Positions 9,505 to 17,754 of a stretch of 25,359 nucleotides of DNA are shown piece after piece (within the stretch, counting starts at the first letter, position 1; every line of letters begins with the position of its first letter). Origin of the DNA: Chara braunii (lineage: Eukaryota > Streptophyta > Charophyceae > Charales > Characeae). A program made the position numbers and the translations under genes. The stretch lies in assembly GCA_003427395.1 (NCBI GenBank), contig BFEA01000211.1:3171-28529 (forward strand). Direction: 5' to 3'. The notes beneath the pieces were generated by a model. The model was not told where the DNA came from and made no database searches. It was given only the letters and a program-made list of their open reading frames with translations.

Positions 9505-9994
9505 TGAATGGTGATGAATGAGTTTGCATCCTTTCTTTCAAGTTGTCTTTTTTATCAGTAGCGTTAGCTTAATCCAAACTTCGTCACTTTCTAGTACCCA
9601 TTGCTAACGCATGTGTATCTGTCTGCGAATCTTTCCCCGCCCGGATCTGGCCGGATGCACCCACTGCGCACGGCTCGCCCAATCTCCTTCTTCTGATTTA
9701 TGAATGATTATGGGAAGTGCCAGGTGTGTATGCTTTGTGAATGTCCAATAATCTTTTCCTTTGATGCATGATGGTATGGGAACGAGGTTGATTGCCTGAG
9801 GGAACCAGTTGGCGGATGGTTGAGCCGATACGCTGACAGATTCCTCCTTGTTCATTCGAGCAGTTTAGGATCTGATCGACTGGCCGGTGCGCACGCACGT
9901 GTAAGGCAGCGGCCCGTCCGCGGACTTGCTATCAACACGTGTGTCTGCAAAAACCAGTTGCCATCTTGGCCCCCCCCCCCCCCGATGCGTTTGC

Positions 9995-10531
9995 ATGGAT
10001 TTCGTTGAACGAGACATGGCGATAGAATCCCCTTTCTGGATCACCGATCGCGAGAGCCTGAGAGACCTAGAACACCGAATGTATTGGGAAAGGGAAAAAA
10101 TCCGACGGCAGCGGATCCGACAACATCGTCACCTACGGAACCCTGAGCACCTCGAGTATCCCTGTCGGACTGAAAACGAGCGCCTGTGCCGAGGCGACTT
10201 CCAGCTGGCAATCAACCGAGACCCGCGAATTCCCGAATATCAAGACAGCCGAAGCCAGCAATATCTCTTAACCCCAGGCTTCGTTGCCATCACCACTGAC
10301 TTCCCTCCCTACTATACCATCCTCCCTTACCACCGGTTACTCGTGGTCCCCTGGGATTCCATAGCCAGGTTCTGGCCCCGTCCGCAGTGCTTGGAGTGTC
10401 GGCAGCCCGGCGAGTACCGACACGCAAGGATCACGCAACGAACCACCCGGGGACCGAGCGACGAGTACCCAATTCATCTTCGTCGGACTCCGAAGCTTGC
10501 GACGGAAGGACGTTTTGGCTGGGGATCCTGA
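9995..10531 (+). CDS. Unit A ORF, uncharacterised cysteine-containing protein (178 aa)
   Basis: Starts at ATG 9995 and ends at TGA 10529-10531. The N-terminal half is highly charged (W-E-R-E-K-I-R-R-Q-R, residues 31-40). It is followed by Y-P-C-R-T-E-N (55-61), Cys65, P-G-F-V-A-I-T-T (94-101), F-P-P (103-105), L-P-Y-H (110-113) and C-L-E-C (132-135), then a basic tail. The same ordered motifs occur in the unit B ORF, where shared residues often use different synonymous codons; that argues for a translated and once-selected protein. Four Cys spaced C..C..CxxC could bind zinc. No signal peptide or membrane segment is visible. Position about 1.05 kb downstream of a conserved TATA box suggests expression from the unit's own promoter. 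The last 35 or so codons overlap a repeat shared with 11700-11780, so the natural C-terminus may be lost. Family and function unknown. Confidence 0.6.
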   Translation: MDFVERDMAIESPFWITDRESLRDLEHRMYWEREKIRRQRIRQHRHLRNPEHLEYPCRTENERLCRGDFQLAINRDPRIPEYQDSRSQQYLLTPGFVAITTDFPPYYTILPYHRLLVVPWDSIARFWPRPQCLECRQPGEYRHARITQRTTRGPSDEYPIHLRRTPKLATEGRFGWGS

Positions 10532-10560
10532 GGAATCCAAGGAAATCTCTCGGGAGCGTT

Positions 10561-10892
10561 TTCACATTCATTCAAGGAATTTGGTGAATTAGGACGCAGA
10601 GTAACCACGCCGATTTCCTAAAAATCAAATTTCCATGGAGAGTCTAACGAAGCCCATAGTCGCAGTAGTTAAGAAGAGGGCAAGGGCCAAAATTCTCTTC
10701 ATCCGTGCAAGTGGGACCTAGCACAGGGCCTCTATGTTGAAAGCTGTGAGCAAAAATTGTGTCTAGGCCAAAAAAAAAAAAAAAAAAAAAAAACAGGCAT
10801 GGGAATTCACTTTGCCCGTATACCCGCACTCAGTGCTCATTTTGCATCTTGCATCTATACCCAGTACCCTCCCCGTACCCAACTTTTCCCCT
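10561..10892. other. Intergenic stretch with poly(A) tract
   Basis: Unique-looking sequence leading to an A run at 10770-10793, possibly the tail of a plus-strand retroposed fragment. No gene recognised. Confidence 0.35.
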
Positions 10893-11100
10893 CCGCCAAA
10901 TGACTCCCCCTGTACCCAGTCCCGCAGGCCCTCCCTTGGGAAGGGGCACATTATTCCTATGCCCAAGGGAGGGCCTGCAGTGGAACATTGCCCAAGTCCC
11001 TACCGCCAAATGACTCCCCCTGTACCCAGTCCCGAAAGGGGCACATTATTCCTATGCCCAAGAAAGGGCCTGCAGTGGAACATTGCCCAAGTCCCTACCG
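10893..11100. repeat. Tandem duplication, about 110-bp unit
   Basis: CCGCCAAATGACTCCCCC begins at 10893 and again at 11003. Both copies hold GTACCCAGTCCCG, GGGGCACATTATTCC and GCCTGCAGTGGAACATTG. Copy 1 also has a 17-bp perfect inverted repeat (10925-10941 with 10963-10979, outer bases GCAGGCCC/GGGCCTGC); copy 2 has lost most of the left arm. Confidence 0.8.
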
Positions 11101-11206
11101 TCTTCACCCAAATAGAACGCCTGGTCATTATCGCCGCATCTGGACTGAAAGGTGGGCCAAATGCAGCTCTAATGACCGGGTGTTCTATTCGGGTGAAAAT
11201 GGTAGA
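11093..11206. mobile_element. Short fold-back (MITE-like) element
   Basis: Arms 11103-11130 and 11170-11197 are inverted repeats of 28 bases with 25 matching (starting TTCACCC, ending GGGTGAA). Similarity extends weakly outward (CTACC..). The roughly 40-bp centre has no ORF. This is the structure of a non-autonomous inverted-repeat element; superfamily and target duplication are not determinable. Confidence 0.6.
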
Positions 11207-11403
11207 GGGGGGTTAGACTTAATTTCGAGTTGTCACCAGTTTCTTCCATCCGCTTTTTATTTTTATTTTTCCCTGCCATCCGATTTTTATTTTCTTTTCC
11301 CTGCCATCCGACCCTATGCATCTGATGGCCCCACTGTGGCCACCTTGAAGGGGGGCTCTGAGTGTGGAGAATGGGGAGGGGGAAGCAGGTGGTAGTACAC
11401 AAT
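11207..11403. other. Short T-rich tandem units, no gene
   Basis: TTTTATTTT..CCCTGCCATCCGA is repeated imperfectly two to three times at 11250-11310. Nothing else was recognised. Confidence 0.4.
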
Positions 11404-11862
11404 GGGGCTCGTTCGACACTCCTTGGGGCGTCCTTGGGGCCCGAGAAAGTTTCCTTGGGGGTTTTCAAGGAAATTCCCGCCATCGTTCCACCTGTCCTCG
11501 GGGACGCCGCCCGAGGACATTTCCTTCGAACAATGTCAGACAAGAAAAAAGAAAAGAAAAAGAAAATCAAATCTGTTTGAGGCCTTCAGCCAATAGGGTG
11601 CCGTCACGATCCAGATTCTCGGTTGTAACGTCTCTCTACCCATGTGCCCGCTCCTTTCGGTGAAAAGCCGATTCCTTTTGCCCAAGGGACCTCGTCAGGT
11701 CCCTTGGGCAAAAGGAAGAAATGGCTGGGGAATCCTCGGAGCCCAAGGAATTTCCTTCGGAGTGTTTTCACTTGTTTTTTGCCGACTGCATCCCCGAGGA
11801 TAGGTGGAACGAACAATTCCTCGGGGAATTTACGCGCCCGAGGAGTGCCGAACGAGCCCTAA
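11404..11862. repeat. Large imperfect inverted repeat
   Basis: The stretch 11404-11510 read on the minus strand matches 11783-11862 on the plus strand (CCCCGAGGA.AGGTGGAACGA, GAGTG.CGAACGAGCCC). The arms surround a spacer that contains the 46-bp palindrome. The region 11720-11775 also resembles the end of unit A (10525-10580). This is consistent with a fold-back element or an inverted nested insertion. Confidence 0.55.
11672..11717. repeat. 46-bp palindrome with 21-bp perfect arms
   Basis: TTCCTTTTGCCCAAGGGACCT (its first and last bases at 11672 and 11692), loop CGTC, then the exact reverse complement at 11697-11717. It would form a very stable hairpin or cruciform. Confidence 0.9.
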
Positions 11863-12301
11863 TGACTGACTGGGTAGCATTGGGAGTCTCCATGTTGCCT
11901 GCGCTGCCTGCCGAGCCCACCATGCATGTCGGTTCACTGAAATGTTTTTCTTTGCTTTCCCTTGATAAGAGGGGGGAAAAAAGAGAAAAACGGCGGATGC
12001 AGCAAACCCTCAAGGCAAAAAAAACTTGCGGCCACAAAGAAACCATGCGCCAACTCGAAATGAGCACTTTACGTCCAAAAGTATCCATTGGGCCTTTTTC
12101 TCTCTTTTTTTGTTTCCCCCTCTGACACCACGGCCGACTCCTGTAAATATGACACCTGGTCTGACACCACAACCGTCAGTACTTTCGTCGCCTTTTTGAA
12201 CTCAGCGTGGTTTTCTTTGCCGGCGGCCCGGCACGTGTTTTTTTTGCCCATTCGATACTCAAAGGTGACATGAACGTACGGAAGGAAGACTGAACCCCCG
12301 C
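11863..12301. other. No gene recognised
   Basis: Mixed-composition stretch. Short frames on both strands overlap each other and show no domain pattern. Confidence 0.3.
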
Positions 12302-12368
12302 TAGTGGAACTTGGCCCCCAATACACACAACTACCAGATGAAAAAAAGAAAGAGAGAAGTAAGCAATG
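12302..12368. repeat. Direct repeat copy 1 (about 70 bp)
   Basis: TAGTGGAACTTGG...AAGTAAGCAATG recurs at 12504-12573 in the same orientation, including the GAAAAAAAGAAAGAGAGAAG core. Confidence 0.7.
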
Positions 12369-12503
12369 AGATAAAGGCATTGGCATTCCTCGCAAAGTGA
12401 AGTTTTGCCGCAACCTCCAAAACACGCAGCGTACGTCCACAAAAAAAAGTGTAGAGGGAGAGGAGTAAAGCAATTATGGCCACCTCTGGCTTGCCAGGAT
12501 GTT

Positions 12504-12573
12504 TAGTGGGACTTGGCGGCCCCAGTACGCGCAACTACCAGCTGGAAAAAAAGAAAGAGAGAAGTAAGCAATG
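12504..12573. repeat. Direct repeat copy 2, with unresolved bases nearby
   Basis: Second copy of 12302-12368. ATGGCCAnCTCTxGCTTG-type sequence flanks it on both sides (12476 and 12571), so the local structure is a short tandem array. Ns at 12591, 12602, 12616, 12623, 12644 and 12650 suggest collapsed or polymorphic copies. Confidence 0.65.
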
Positions 12574-12810
12574 GCCAGCTCTTGCTTGTCNGGATGTTTC
12601 CNATATTATAAACCCNCGTATANCCACGTATACCCGCACACTGNCAGGCNTAAGCCCTCCTATACCACATGGGTATAAGCCCACATATAGATTGAACTTG
12701 AGTACAACCACATGCTCTCATGACAGTCAGAAGGAGCACGTTCGCAAAGCACCTTTTTTTTCAACGGGCTGCGCTCCCAAGAGCCTTTCTTGGGGGTTGA
12801 GTCATCTCTG

Positions 12811-12885
12811 AGAGGCCTATTAGTGGAGCTGATAAGAGCATCCTCCTGGAAGACCCCAGTAGAAGATGGCTCCAATCCATTGTGG
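12811..12885 (+). repeat. tRNA-like relic (SINE head candidate)
   Basis: TAGTGGAGCTGATAAGAGCA resembles a tRNA D-arm/A box; about 30 bases later GGCTCCAATCC matches the B box at nine of eleven positions. The spacing fits a tRNA-derived promoter. The stems are too degraded for a functional tRNA. Confidence 0.35.
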
Positions 12886-13230
12886 GGAGAAGCTGGAAAT
12901 GCGGTCCAGCACCCCAAGTGGAAATCAGGAGCGCATGAATAGCACTCCCAGGAAGTTCTCAGTGGGCAAACTACAAACCCACCATGAACCCAAGCCCGAG
13001 CCTCTTTTTTTGGGGGGGTGTGACGCCCAAACCTCACGCCCAGCGCGACTTCCTGATCGGAGTAGGATGCGGGCCTGGAAGTGCGAAAAGGGGTGTGCCA
13101 AGGATTTTTGGGAAAGTGGAGTCCCAGGTCAGAACTGAGATCTCCTATGACAGGGTCTTTCGGGGGCACGAGTGCAATTTGGCGGAGAGGGCGTCTTCGG
13201 GTTACAAGGCAGGTGGTATGCGCGGGCTGC

Positions 13231-13722
13231 TCAAGACCGAGCGAGCCATTGGTCCCGGGGACGGCGATTCATGGGCGGGTTCCGACGGAGTAGGTGGGGT
13301 TCCGATGAGTCCGCCTGTCGGGGATTGTCACGCGGCGCTGGTCGTCGCGCGTTCGGGTTAGGCCTTCGGAACTCCGGGGTTCTCTGATCGCCGTGTCGTC
13401 GGCAGTTTTTGCAGGGTGTGCTGGGCCAATAGGGGGCTATGGCCGGCCACAGAAGGACACCGAGTTGATGGTACGGAAGAAGAAGGCGAAAGGGAGGGAA
13501 ACTGGTGGTGATGACGACGAATCCCGGGTGGATGAAGTAATAGGTATGGTCTGGAGAAGGGAAATCCGAGCACCAGGGGTCGCTAAAGGTGGCACAGTGG
13601 AATTCCCGAGGACATAGTCGATTCTCAGTGTGGCAGGGGTATCGCTGCCTTAGGATTTTGTTTATCCAAGGGGTGAAGTAGTCCGGGTCGTAGGATGAGT
13701 CGGAATCCCACGATCGCGTCAT
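13231..13722 (-). CDS. Unit B ORF, homologue of the unit A ORF (163 aa)
   Basis: ATG at 13722-13720, ending at 13231; an in-frame TAA lies shortly upstream. Motifs in order: Y-P-C-H-T-E-N (28-34), Cys37, P-G-F-V-V-I-T-T (66-73), F-P-P (75-77), L-P-Y-H (82-85), C-K-N-C (104-107), then an Arg/Pro-rich tail. The unit A protein has the same motifs with similar spacing, but its charged N-terminal extension is longer; here only about 27 residues precede Y-P-C, so the true start may be in an upstream exon. In the Y-P-C-x-T-E-N block the Tyr, Cys, Glu and Asn codons all differ from unit A at the third base only. It lies inside the LTR-like unit downstream of its TATA box. Function unknown; the Cys pattern may bind metal. 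Confidence 0.6.
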   Translation of the reverse strand: MTRSWDSDSSYDPDYFTPWINKILRQRYPCHTENRLCPREFHCATFSDPWCSDFPSPDHTYYFIHPGFVVITTSFPPFRLLLPYHQLGVLLWPAIAPYWPSTPCKNCRRHGDQRTPEFRRPNPNARRPAPRDNPRQADSSEPHLLRRNPPMNRRPRDQWLARS

Positions 13723-14455
13723 CAAGTCATTGTGGTATTATGGGTTGCCTAAGGGTGGGTCCGCGGCGATCGCGGTCGCCGTGTGCGAGCACGTGCAGGC
13801 CACGCGAATGGCGTCAGACTTACTCGTGCTCTTGCGGGACAATGGCGCCGTTGCGGATTTCGAGAGGGCCACTCCCAATCAGATAGGGTATCCGCGATCG
13901 ATGGTCCTGATGAATCGACGCCCGGGGATACGTGTAAGCGCGCAACTCAGGTCGCGCGCGGCGTTCACCGAGCCCGGTATCCGACCTTCTAATCACTCCG
14001 TGATGTTCTAGTTATGCAAGATGCAATGATCACAAAACAGCTCGATCCAAAGACAAGCAAACACCCGGACAGAATAATCAATTGCACGAAATTCCTATTC
14101 TACATACGTGTGCATCGAATGCGATGGACAACGCAAAGACAAAAGATTCCCCGCAAAAGGTAAACAAGCAAGCATAGCCTCCATACATCCGCATCCTCAG
14201 TGATCATATACACGATACCCCAAAGGCAAAGACGGAGATCAAAAAAATGATCGAAACATGGCATCCATACATTCATAGTGCGTCGGAGAGGGGAATCGCA
14301 TAGCAAGTGTGAGCAAATATCCAAGTCCAAGTTCCGAAAAACAGAAGGGAAAACAAAGACGGGCGAATCGCCCGGAGCCGCAATTCAAAATTTATGTACA
14401 CAGGCAAGGAGGGGAAACAGACAAAGAATCAGCAAATCCACGTCCACCCACCTCA

Positions 14456-14483
14456 ACTCTCTCTCCCTCTCTCTCTTCTTCTC
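14456..14483 (-). repeat. Short GA-rich tract of unit B
   Basis: CTCTCTCC..CTTCTTCTCC on the plus strand, at the position equivalent to the long (GA)n of unit A. Confidence 0.7.
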
Positions 14484-14735
14484 CGATGCGGACAGCCGTC
14501 GTCGCGCACCAACCCACGAAGTCGTCACCCCGCTTAGTCCTCCCGCACCCGTTAGGTTCGCCCGCGCCCACAGTCCGTCGTGGCCCGCGTCAACCCTGCA
14601 CGTCGGCACCAGCTCGTCGGGTCGCCCGACTCCTGCTCTACTCACCTCTTACTTCGCTCGTATGTCGACCCTTCCTGATCGCTCAACCCCGAGCTTCCAA
14701 CAGTTGGTTAAGAGAGTTAACTAATCACGCACCGA

Positions 14736-14743
14736 AATTTATA
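14736..14743 (-). promoter_or_regulatory. TATA box of unit B
   Basis: The minus strand reads CGCTATAAATTTCGGTGCG. TATAAATT occupies 14743-14736 and is flanked by CGCGCATGCATGCA upstream and GATTAGTT..CTCTC..TTAACC downstream, matching unit A position for position. Confidence 0.6.
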
Positions 14744-15531
14744 GCGTGCATGCATGCGCGAAGAACACGGGATTACAAGGACTTAGAAGAAGGGAAGGGG
14801 GAGGGATTTGCCTACGTCTGCATGGTCTGATCGCGGCGTGGGGGACGTAGCCGCTCTCCACGCATCGATCCGATCATGCAGACCGCGGCTACCAAAAGCG
14901 TAGCGAAAGAAAGAGAAGAAGGGCGGGAAAGACGAAGTGCAAGAAGGAAGATACAGTTACAATGGCGCCCGCCCAAAATTACAGTTACGCACACGATTAA
15001 AGGCGCCTACTAATCAGAGTTCCGTTGCAGCCGCATGAAGAAGCGCGTAGACAAAAGGCGTCGTGCGGCAAGAAAATCCTAATTACAAAATTCCTAAATT
15101 CCTATCTTGCGAAGGAGCAAAAAAAAGCACAAATTCCGGAAGGAAAGTCCGAAATTCTGAGAGCCATAGGGGCTCGACAAAATTCGAAAAAAGAAAAGAA
15201 AAATTCAAAAAGAATGAAGCAAATTCCCGCACGATGTCCGCGCCTAAAGTTTGGAATCGAATCGAAAGAAACGACGTCAACATTTATTAATCGCGCGCGC
15301 GGTGGCGCGCGAGCCATCCAGCCGACCAATCAGTCAACCGGCCATCCCAGGACACACCCAGCTCCGAACCCAGCCATTCGAAAAGAAGTGACGAAAAAGA
15401 CGAGAAAGCAAGGACACTGATGCAATTTTCCACCGATCCCGATCTCCCGTAATTGGCCCAACCTTCCCAACTTAGGACCCCTCATTGCAACCGCGAAGAA
15501 AGTCGCGCGTTACAGAAAGTGGTTCGTCACA

Positions 15532-15798
15532 TCGGCGACGCCCAGGGGGTTCCAATATTAGCAAGCTCCTGCTTGCTTGTGACACGTGTCGATTTCTCTA
15601 ATCGATCGATATGCAGATCATCTCTCTCTATGCCACTTACCGTTCCATTGAGTGTGGACGTCATCCAACGTGGCAACACTGCTCTTCTACTAATTCCTCA
15701 GGGTGGGCTTTTGACATTCCAAGGAGGGGGATTACACGTGCCGCCGTTATGACACGTGTCCACTTAGCCATGCATCAGTGCAAAAAGGAGGTTAGACC
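15532..15798. other. Spacer between unit B and the last ORF of element 2
   Basis: This 267-bp spacer contains two ACACGTGTC palindromes (15591-15599 and 15752-15760). Read on the minus strand it has no polypurine tract next to 15531. A purine run AAGGAGGGGGA at 15721-15731 lies on the plus strand, the wrong strand for element 2. Confidence 0.4.
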
Positions 15799-16392
15799 CT
15801 AGACGTTCCCGGGGAATGCCAGTCGAATCATCGAGGGTGGAGGTGGTGGATCGTTCAGGGGGAGAGGGGGCATGAATCGATTGATGGCGGGGGAGGTGAA
15901 ATCAAGAAGGGTACCGTAGTGGAAGGAGCAATGGATGCGGGGGAAGCGAGGGACCTCATGAAGATGGCGGAAAGCGACGATGTAGTCAGGGTAAATGGTA
16001 GAAAGGGTCCGTCGCAGGGCGGCGCGAAAATCTTCGTAGTTTTCGCAGGCGGGAATAGTCCCAGATATAATACAGTATGTTTCTACGTGGTTATATTCTC
16101 GCCAGTCTGCGCTAAACAGGAGCACATGAAGGAGAAAGGAATCAACCACAGAGCGGGTGGTGGCATGCGGATAAACGAAGACTAGAAGACGGGTAGCGTA
16201 GAGATGGTAGAAAAGGTGATGGGGGAAAGGACACCAACCATCGGGGAACGGGGGTCTATCGGAAAGACGGGTAAGCATGAGGTAGTCACGGGGTCGGCGA
16301 GAGAACGACCGGGGACGAAGCCCGAACGCCGAGATTTTGATGTAGACGAATGGAGGACTGGGACGGGGAGCCGGCGGAAACTGGCGATTCAT
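15799..16392 (-). CDS. Element 2 accessory ORF x3 (197 aa), unknown
   Basis: ATG at 16392-16390 and TAG at 15801-15799. It starts M-N-R-Q-F-P-P-A-P-R-P and has a basic segment (R-P-R-S-F-S-R-R-P-R-D, about residues 26-36), an aromatic/His-rich middle (F-P-H-H-L-F-Y-H-L-Y), a hydrophobic run S-F-L-L-H-V-L-L-F and a Pro-rich end (P-P-P-P-P). It overlaps the end of x2 by about 107 bases in another frame. No recognised domain, signal peptide or certain membrane helix, so it does not look like an envelope protein. It is the last ORF of the element and could be accessory or structural. An earlier in-frame non-ATG start at 16461 is possible. Intact, unlike pol. Confidence 0.5.
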   Translation of the reverse strand: MNRQFPPAPRPSPPFVYIKISAFGLRPRSFSRRPRDYLMLTRLSDRPPFPDGWCPFPHHLFYHLYATRLLVFVYPHATTRSVVDSFLLHVLLFSADWREYNHVETYCIISGTIPACENYEDFRAALRRTLSTIYPDYIVAFRHLHEVPRFPRIHCSFHYGTLLDFTSPAINRFMPPLPLNDPPPPPSMIRLAFPGNV

Positions 16393-17278
16393 TTCTTCTT
16401 CTTCTCCGCGGTCCCTCTGTTGCGGTTCTATCATCTTTTTTTTTTGGCGGCTCCGGATCACGCCACGGATCCCCGATCGGTGGATCGTTTGTCGTGGGTC
16501 GCTTTCCCTCCGCGGTCTCCTGGCGCTTCCGCTTCCTCAGTTCTTCCTCCCCTTCGTTCTTTGTGCTCGTCTGGCCCGGTCCACCGACTATCCCCGCTTC
16601 TCTTTCCGGGACGTAGTCTGGATCGTCGCGTTCTTCACTCAATGGCTCTTCTTCTTCCTCCTCTTCATCTGCTCCCCCTATCTCCTCGTCCTGCGCCGCG
16701 TTTCTCTTCGCGATCGGGTTCCAAAAGATGAGATCGGTGACGTCAATCTCCAAGTAAAGTGCCTGGGAGGGGTAGAGACAGTTGTCCTCGTCAATCTCCG
16801 TACACGTGGACCACACAAGGTGCGGCTCGAGCATTCGAGACAACACGTGGGTGCCAGGCTGCTTGTCACTGTGTGACAAGATATCCAGGGGCAGATCGTC
16901 CACCAGCTGAGTCAGAAATACCAGCAATTCGTCCGTGATCAAGGTGAGATTGCCCTCATCCACCTTCCCGAATACGATTCCTAGCAGGTCGCCCTGCTCC
17001 GTCGTTCTCCAGGCTTGGATGATCAGAAGCTCTACGCTGTCCTCTGGGTGCTCTGGTCCTTCTCCGAACGGGGCCGCTCCTTACCAACGGAACTCTATCT
17101 CCAATACATAGAAGGCGAGTTCGATGTCGTCCTCCCACCACGCGTCCCACTTTTCCTCGCTCAATAGTGGCGCACTGTTCTCCTTAATACGGTAGGAGAG
17201 AGTAGGGGTCCGCGCAGACTGCCACAGGGTGGGGATGCTGGAAGGGAGGCCGAAATAGGAGACGCGACGATGACTCAT
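16286..17278 (-). pseudogene. Element 2 accessory ORF x2 (about 330 codons, one in-frame TAA)
   Basis: ATG 17278-17276 overlaps the x1 stop as ATGA. The frame runs to 16286 with a single TAA at 17083-17081. Visible parts: N-terminal M-S-H-R-R-V-S-Y-F-G-L-P, a Trp/Glu-rich stretch (W-D-A-W-W-E-D-D), a Leu-rich helical region (L-L-V-F-L-T-Q-L-V-D-D-L-P-L), an acidic tract of about eight Glu, then a basic nuclear-localisation-like tail (K-K-K-D-D...R-R-R-R-R-N-E). I do not recognise a family. The acidic-then-basic design suggests a nuclear or chromatin-interacting accessory protein, by inference only. The TAA lies in TTGGTAAGG on the coding strand, which also resembles a 5' splice site, so either simple decay or a retained intron start is possible. 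Confidence 0.5.
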
Positions 17279-17754
17279 TGGGGCGGTGCAAAGGGACGAA
17301 GCTGCGGAAGCGCGATCGCTGGCGAGCTTCGAGACGAGCGGAGCTGGAGGTCCGTGTCGTGCGCTGGCACGACGGTATCTCCTCGTCGAGCCAGGAGATC
17401 TGTCCACACTGTCCACACTTCTCCAGCCCAGGCGCACAAAGTCCGATAGATGTCGGAGCGAATCGCCGGTGGAATCGCTGTGATATCTCCTGTAAAGACG
17501 ACGACGACAGTGATATGGCTAATCCCGGGGGGGGATAGCAGTCGGAAGGCCAAAATCTCAGCCAGAACGCGCGTAGTTGCCTCCTCCGTGAATCGCAACT
17601 TTGCCGCCACGTAGATCGCCGTCGTGCTGAAGAAAGCTACGAACCGGAGGAGATCAGAGCAGAGATGGGGCCGCTGCACCTGCCGTATGACACTAATTCG
17701 CCCCCGCGGAGTACGAAGCCGCGCGCCGATCACTTGCTCTGTTGCAAAGCTCAT
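17275..17754 (-). CDS. Element 2 accessory ORF x1 (159 aa), unknown
   Basis: ATG 17754-17752 overlaps the pol stop as ATGA; the x1 stop overlaps the x2 start in the same way. The sequence is rich in Ala, Leu, Val and Arg, with two hydrophobic stretches (L-L-R-F-V-A-F-F-S-T-T-A-I-Y-V-A-A and I-T-V-V-V-V-F-T-G-D-I) and Trp pairs near W-A-G-E-V-W-T-V-W-T-D-L-L. The hydrophobic parts are interrupted by charged residues and look more like a folded alpha/beta core than membrane spans. No catalytic motif was identified. The stop-start overlaps suggest translation coupled to pol or re-initiation; no promoter is visible. It could be a remote extension of pol. Intact in this copy. Confidence 0.5.
   Translation of the reverse strand: MSFATEQVIGARLRTPRGRISVIRQVQRPHLCSDLLRFVAFFSTTAIYVAAKLRFTEEATTRVLAEILAFRLLSPPGISHITVVVVFTGDITAIPPAIRSDIYRTLCAWAGEVWTVWTDLLARRGDTVVPAHDTDLQLRSSRSSPAIALPQLRPFAPPQ

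Larger units (their letters stand above)
8211..10560 (+). mobile_element. LTR-like unit A carrying a short gene
   Basis: Homology with unit B (13019-15531, opposite orientation) begins abruptly at TGTGACGGAC, position 8211; the bases before it do not match. Landmarks in the same order in both units: CGCGCGACTTTCT, GGGATCGGTGG, a block around GCGCATCGATCCG (read inverted), the TATA region, a GACGACT..GGTGACG block, a GA-rich tract and the ORF. A TG start and internal TATA promoter fit an LTR. The expected CGTCACA end is missing, so unit A looks truncated near 10530-10580, where it runs into sequence shared with 11700-11780. No primer site was seen. Confidence 0.6.
13019..15531 (-). mobile_element. 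LTR-like unit B (2.5 kb), complete-looking
   Basis: Read on the minus strand it begins TGTGACGAAC at 15531, where homology to unit A starts, and ends ...CGTCACA at 13025-13019: TG...CA ends with a 7-bp terminal inverted repeat TGTGACG/CGTCACA. It holds the same ordered landmarks as unit A: TATA, GA-rich tract and the cysteine-containing ORF. The 17 bases at 13029-13045 are also found directly next to the primer site of element 2 (23731-23747), so B may be the 3' LTR of that element or of a relative. Against this: no polypurine tract precedes 15531 on the minus strand, and no 5-bp flanking duplication is seen. Confidence 0.55.

Noticed and set aside
9010-9541. Frames with long Ser-Leu or Arg-Glu repeats
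   Set aside because: Translations of the (GA)n tract, which contains an unresolved N.
12811-12885. Functional tRNA gene
   Set aside because: A and B box-like sequences only; the stems do not pair and no anticodon loop can be assigned.
15721-15731. Purine run considered as polypurine tract of element 2
   Set aside because: It lies on the plus strand, while element 2 is read from the minus strand, and it is not adjacent to the LTR-like end at 15531.
15799-17754. x1-x3 considered as an envelope gene
   Set aside because: No signal peptide, no clear membrane anchor, no cleavage-site or fusion-peptide pattern; the hydrophobic stretches are short and broken by charges.
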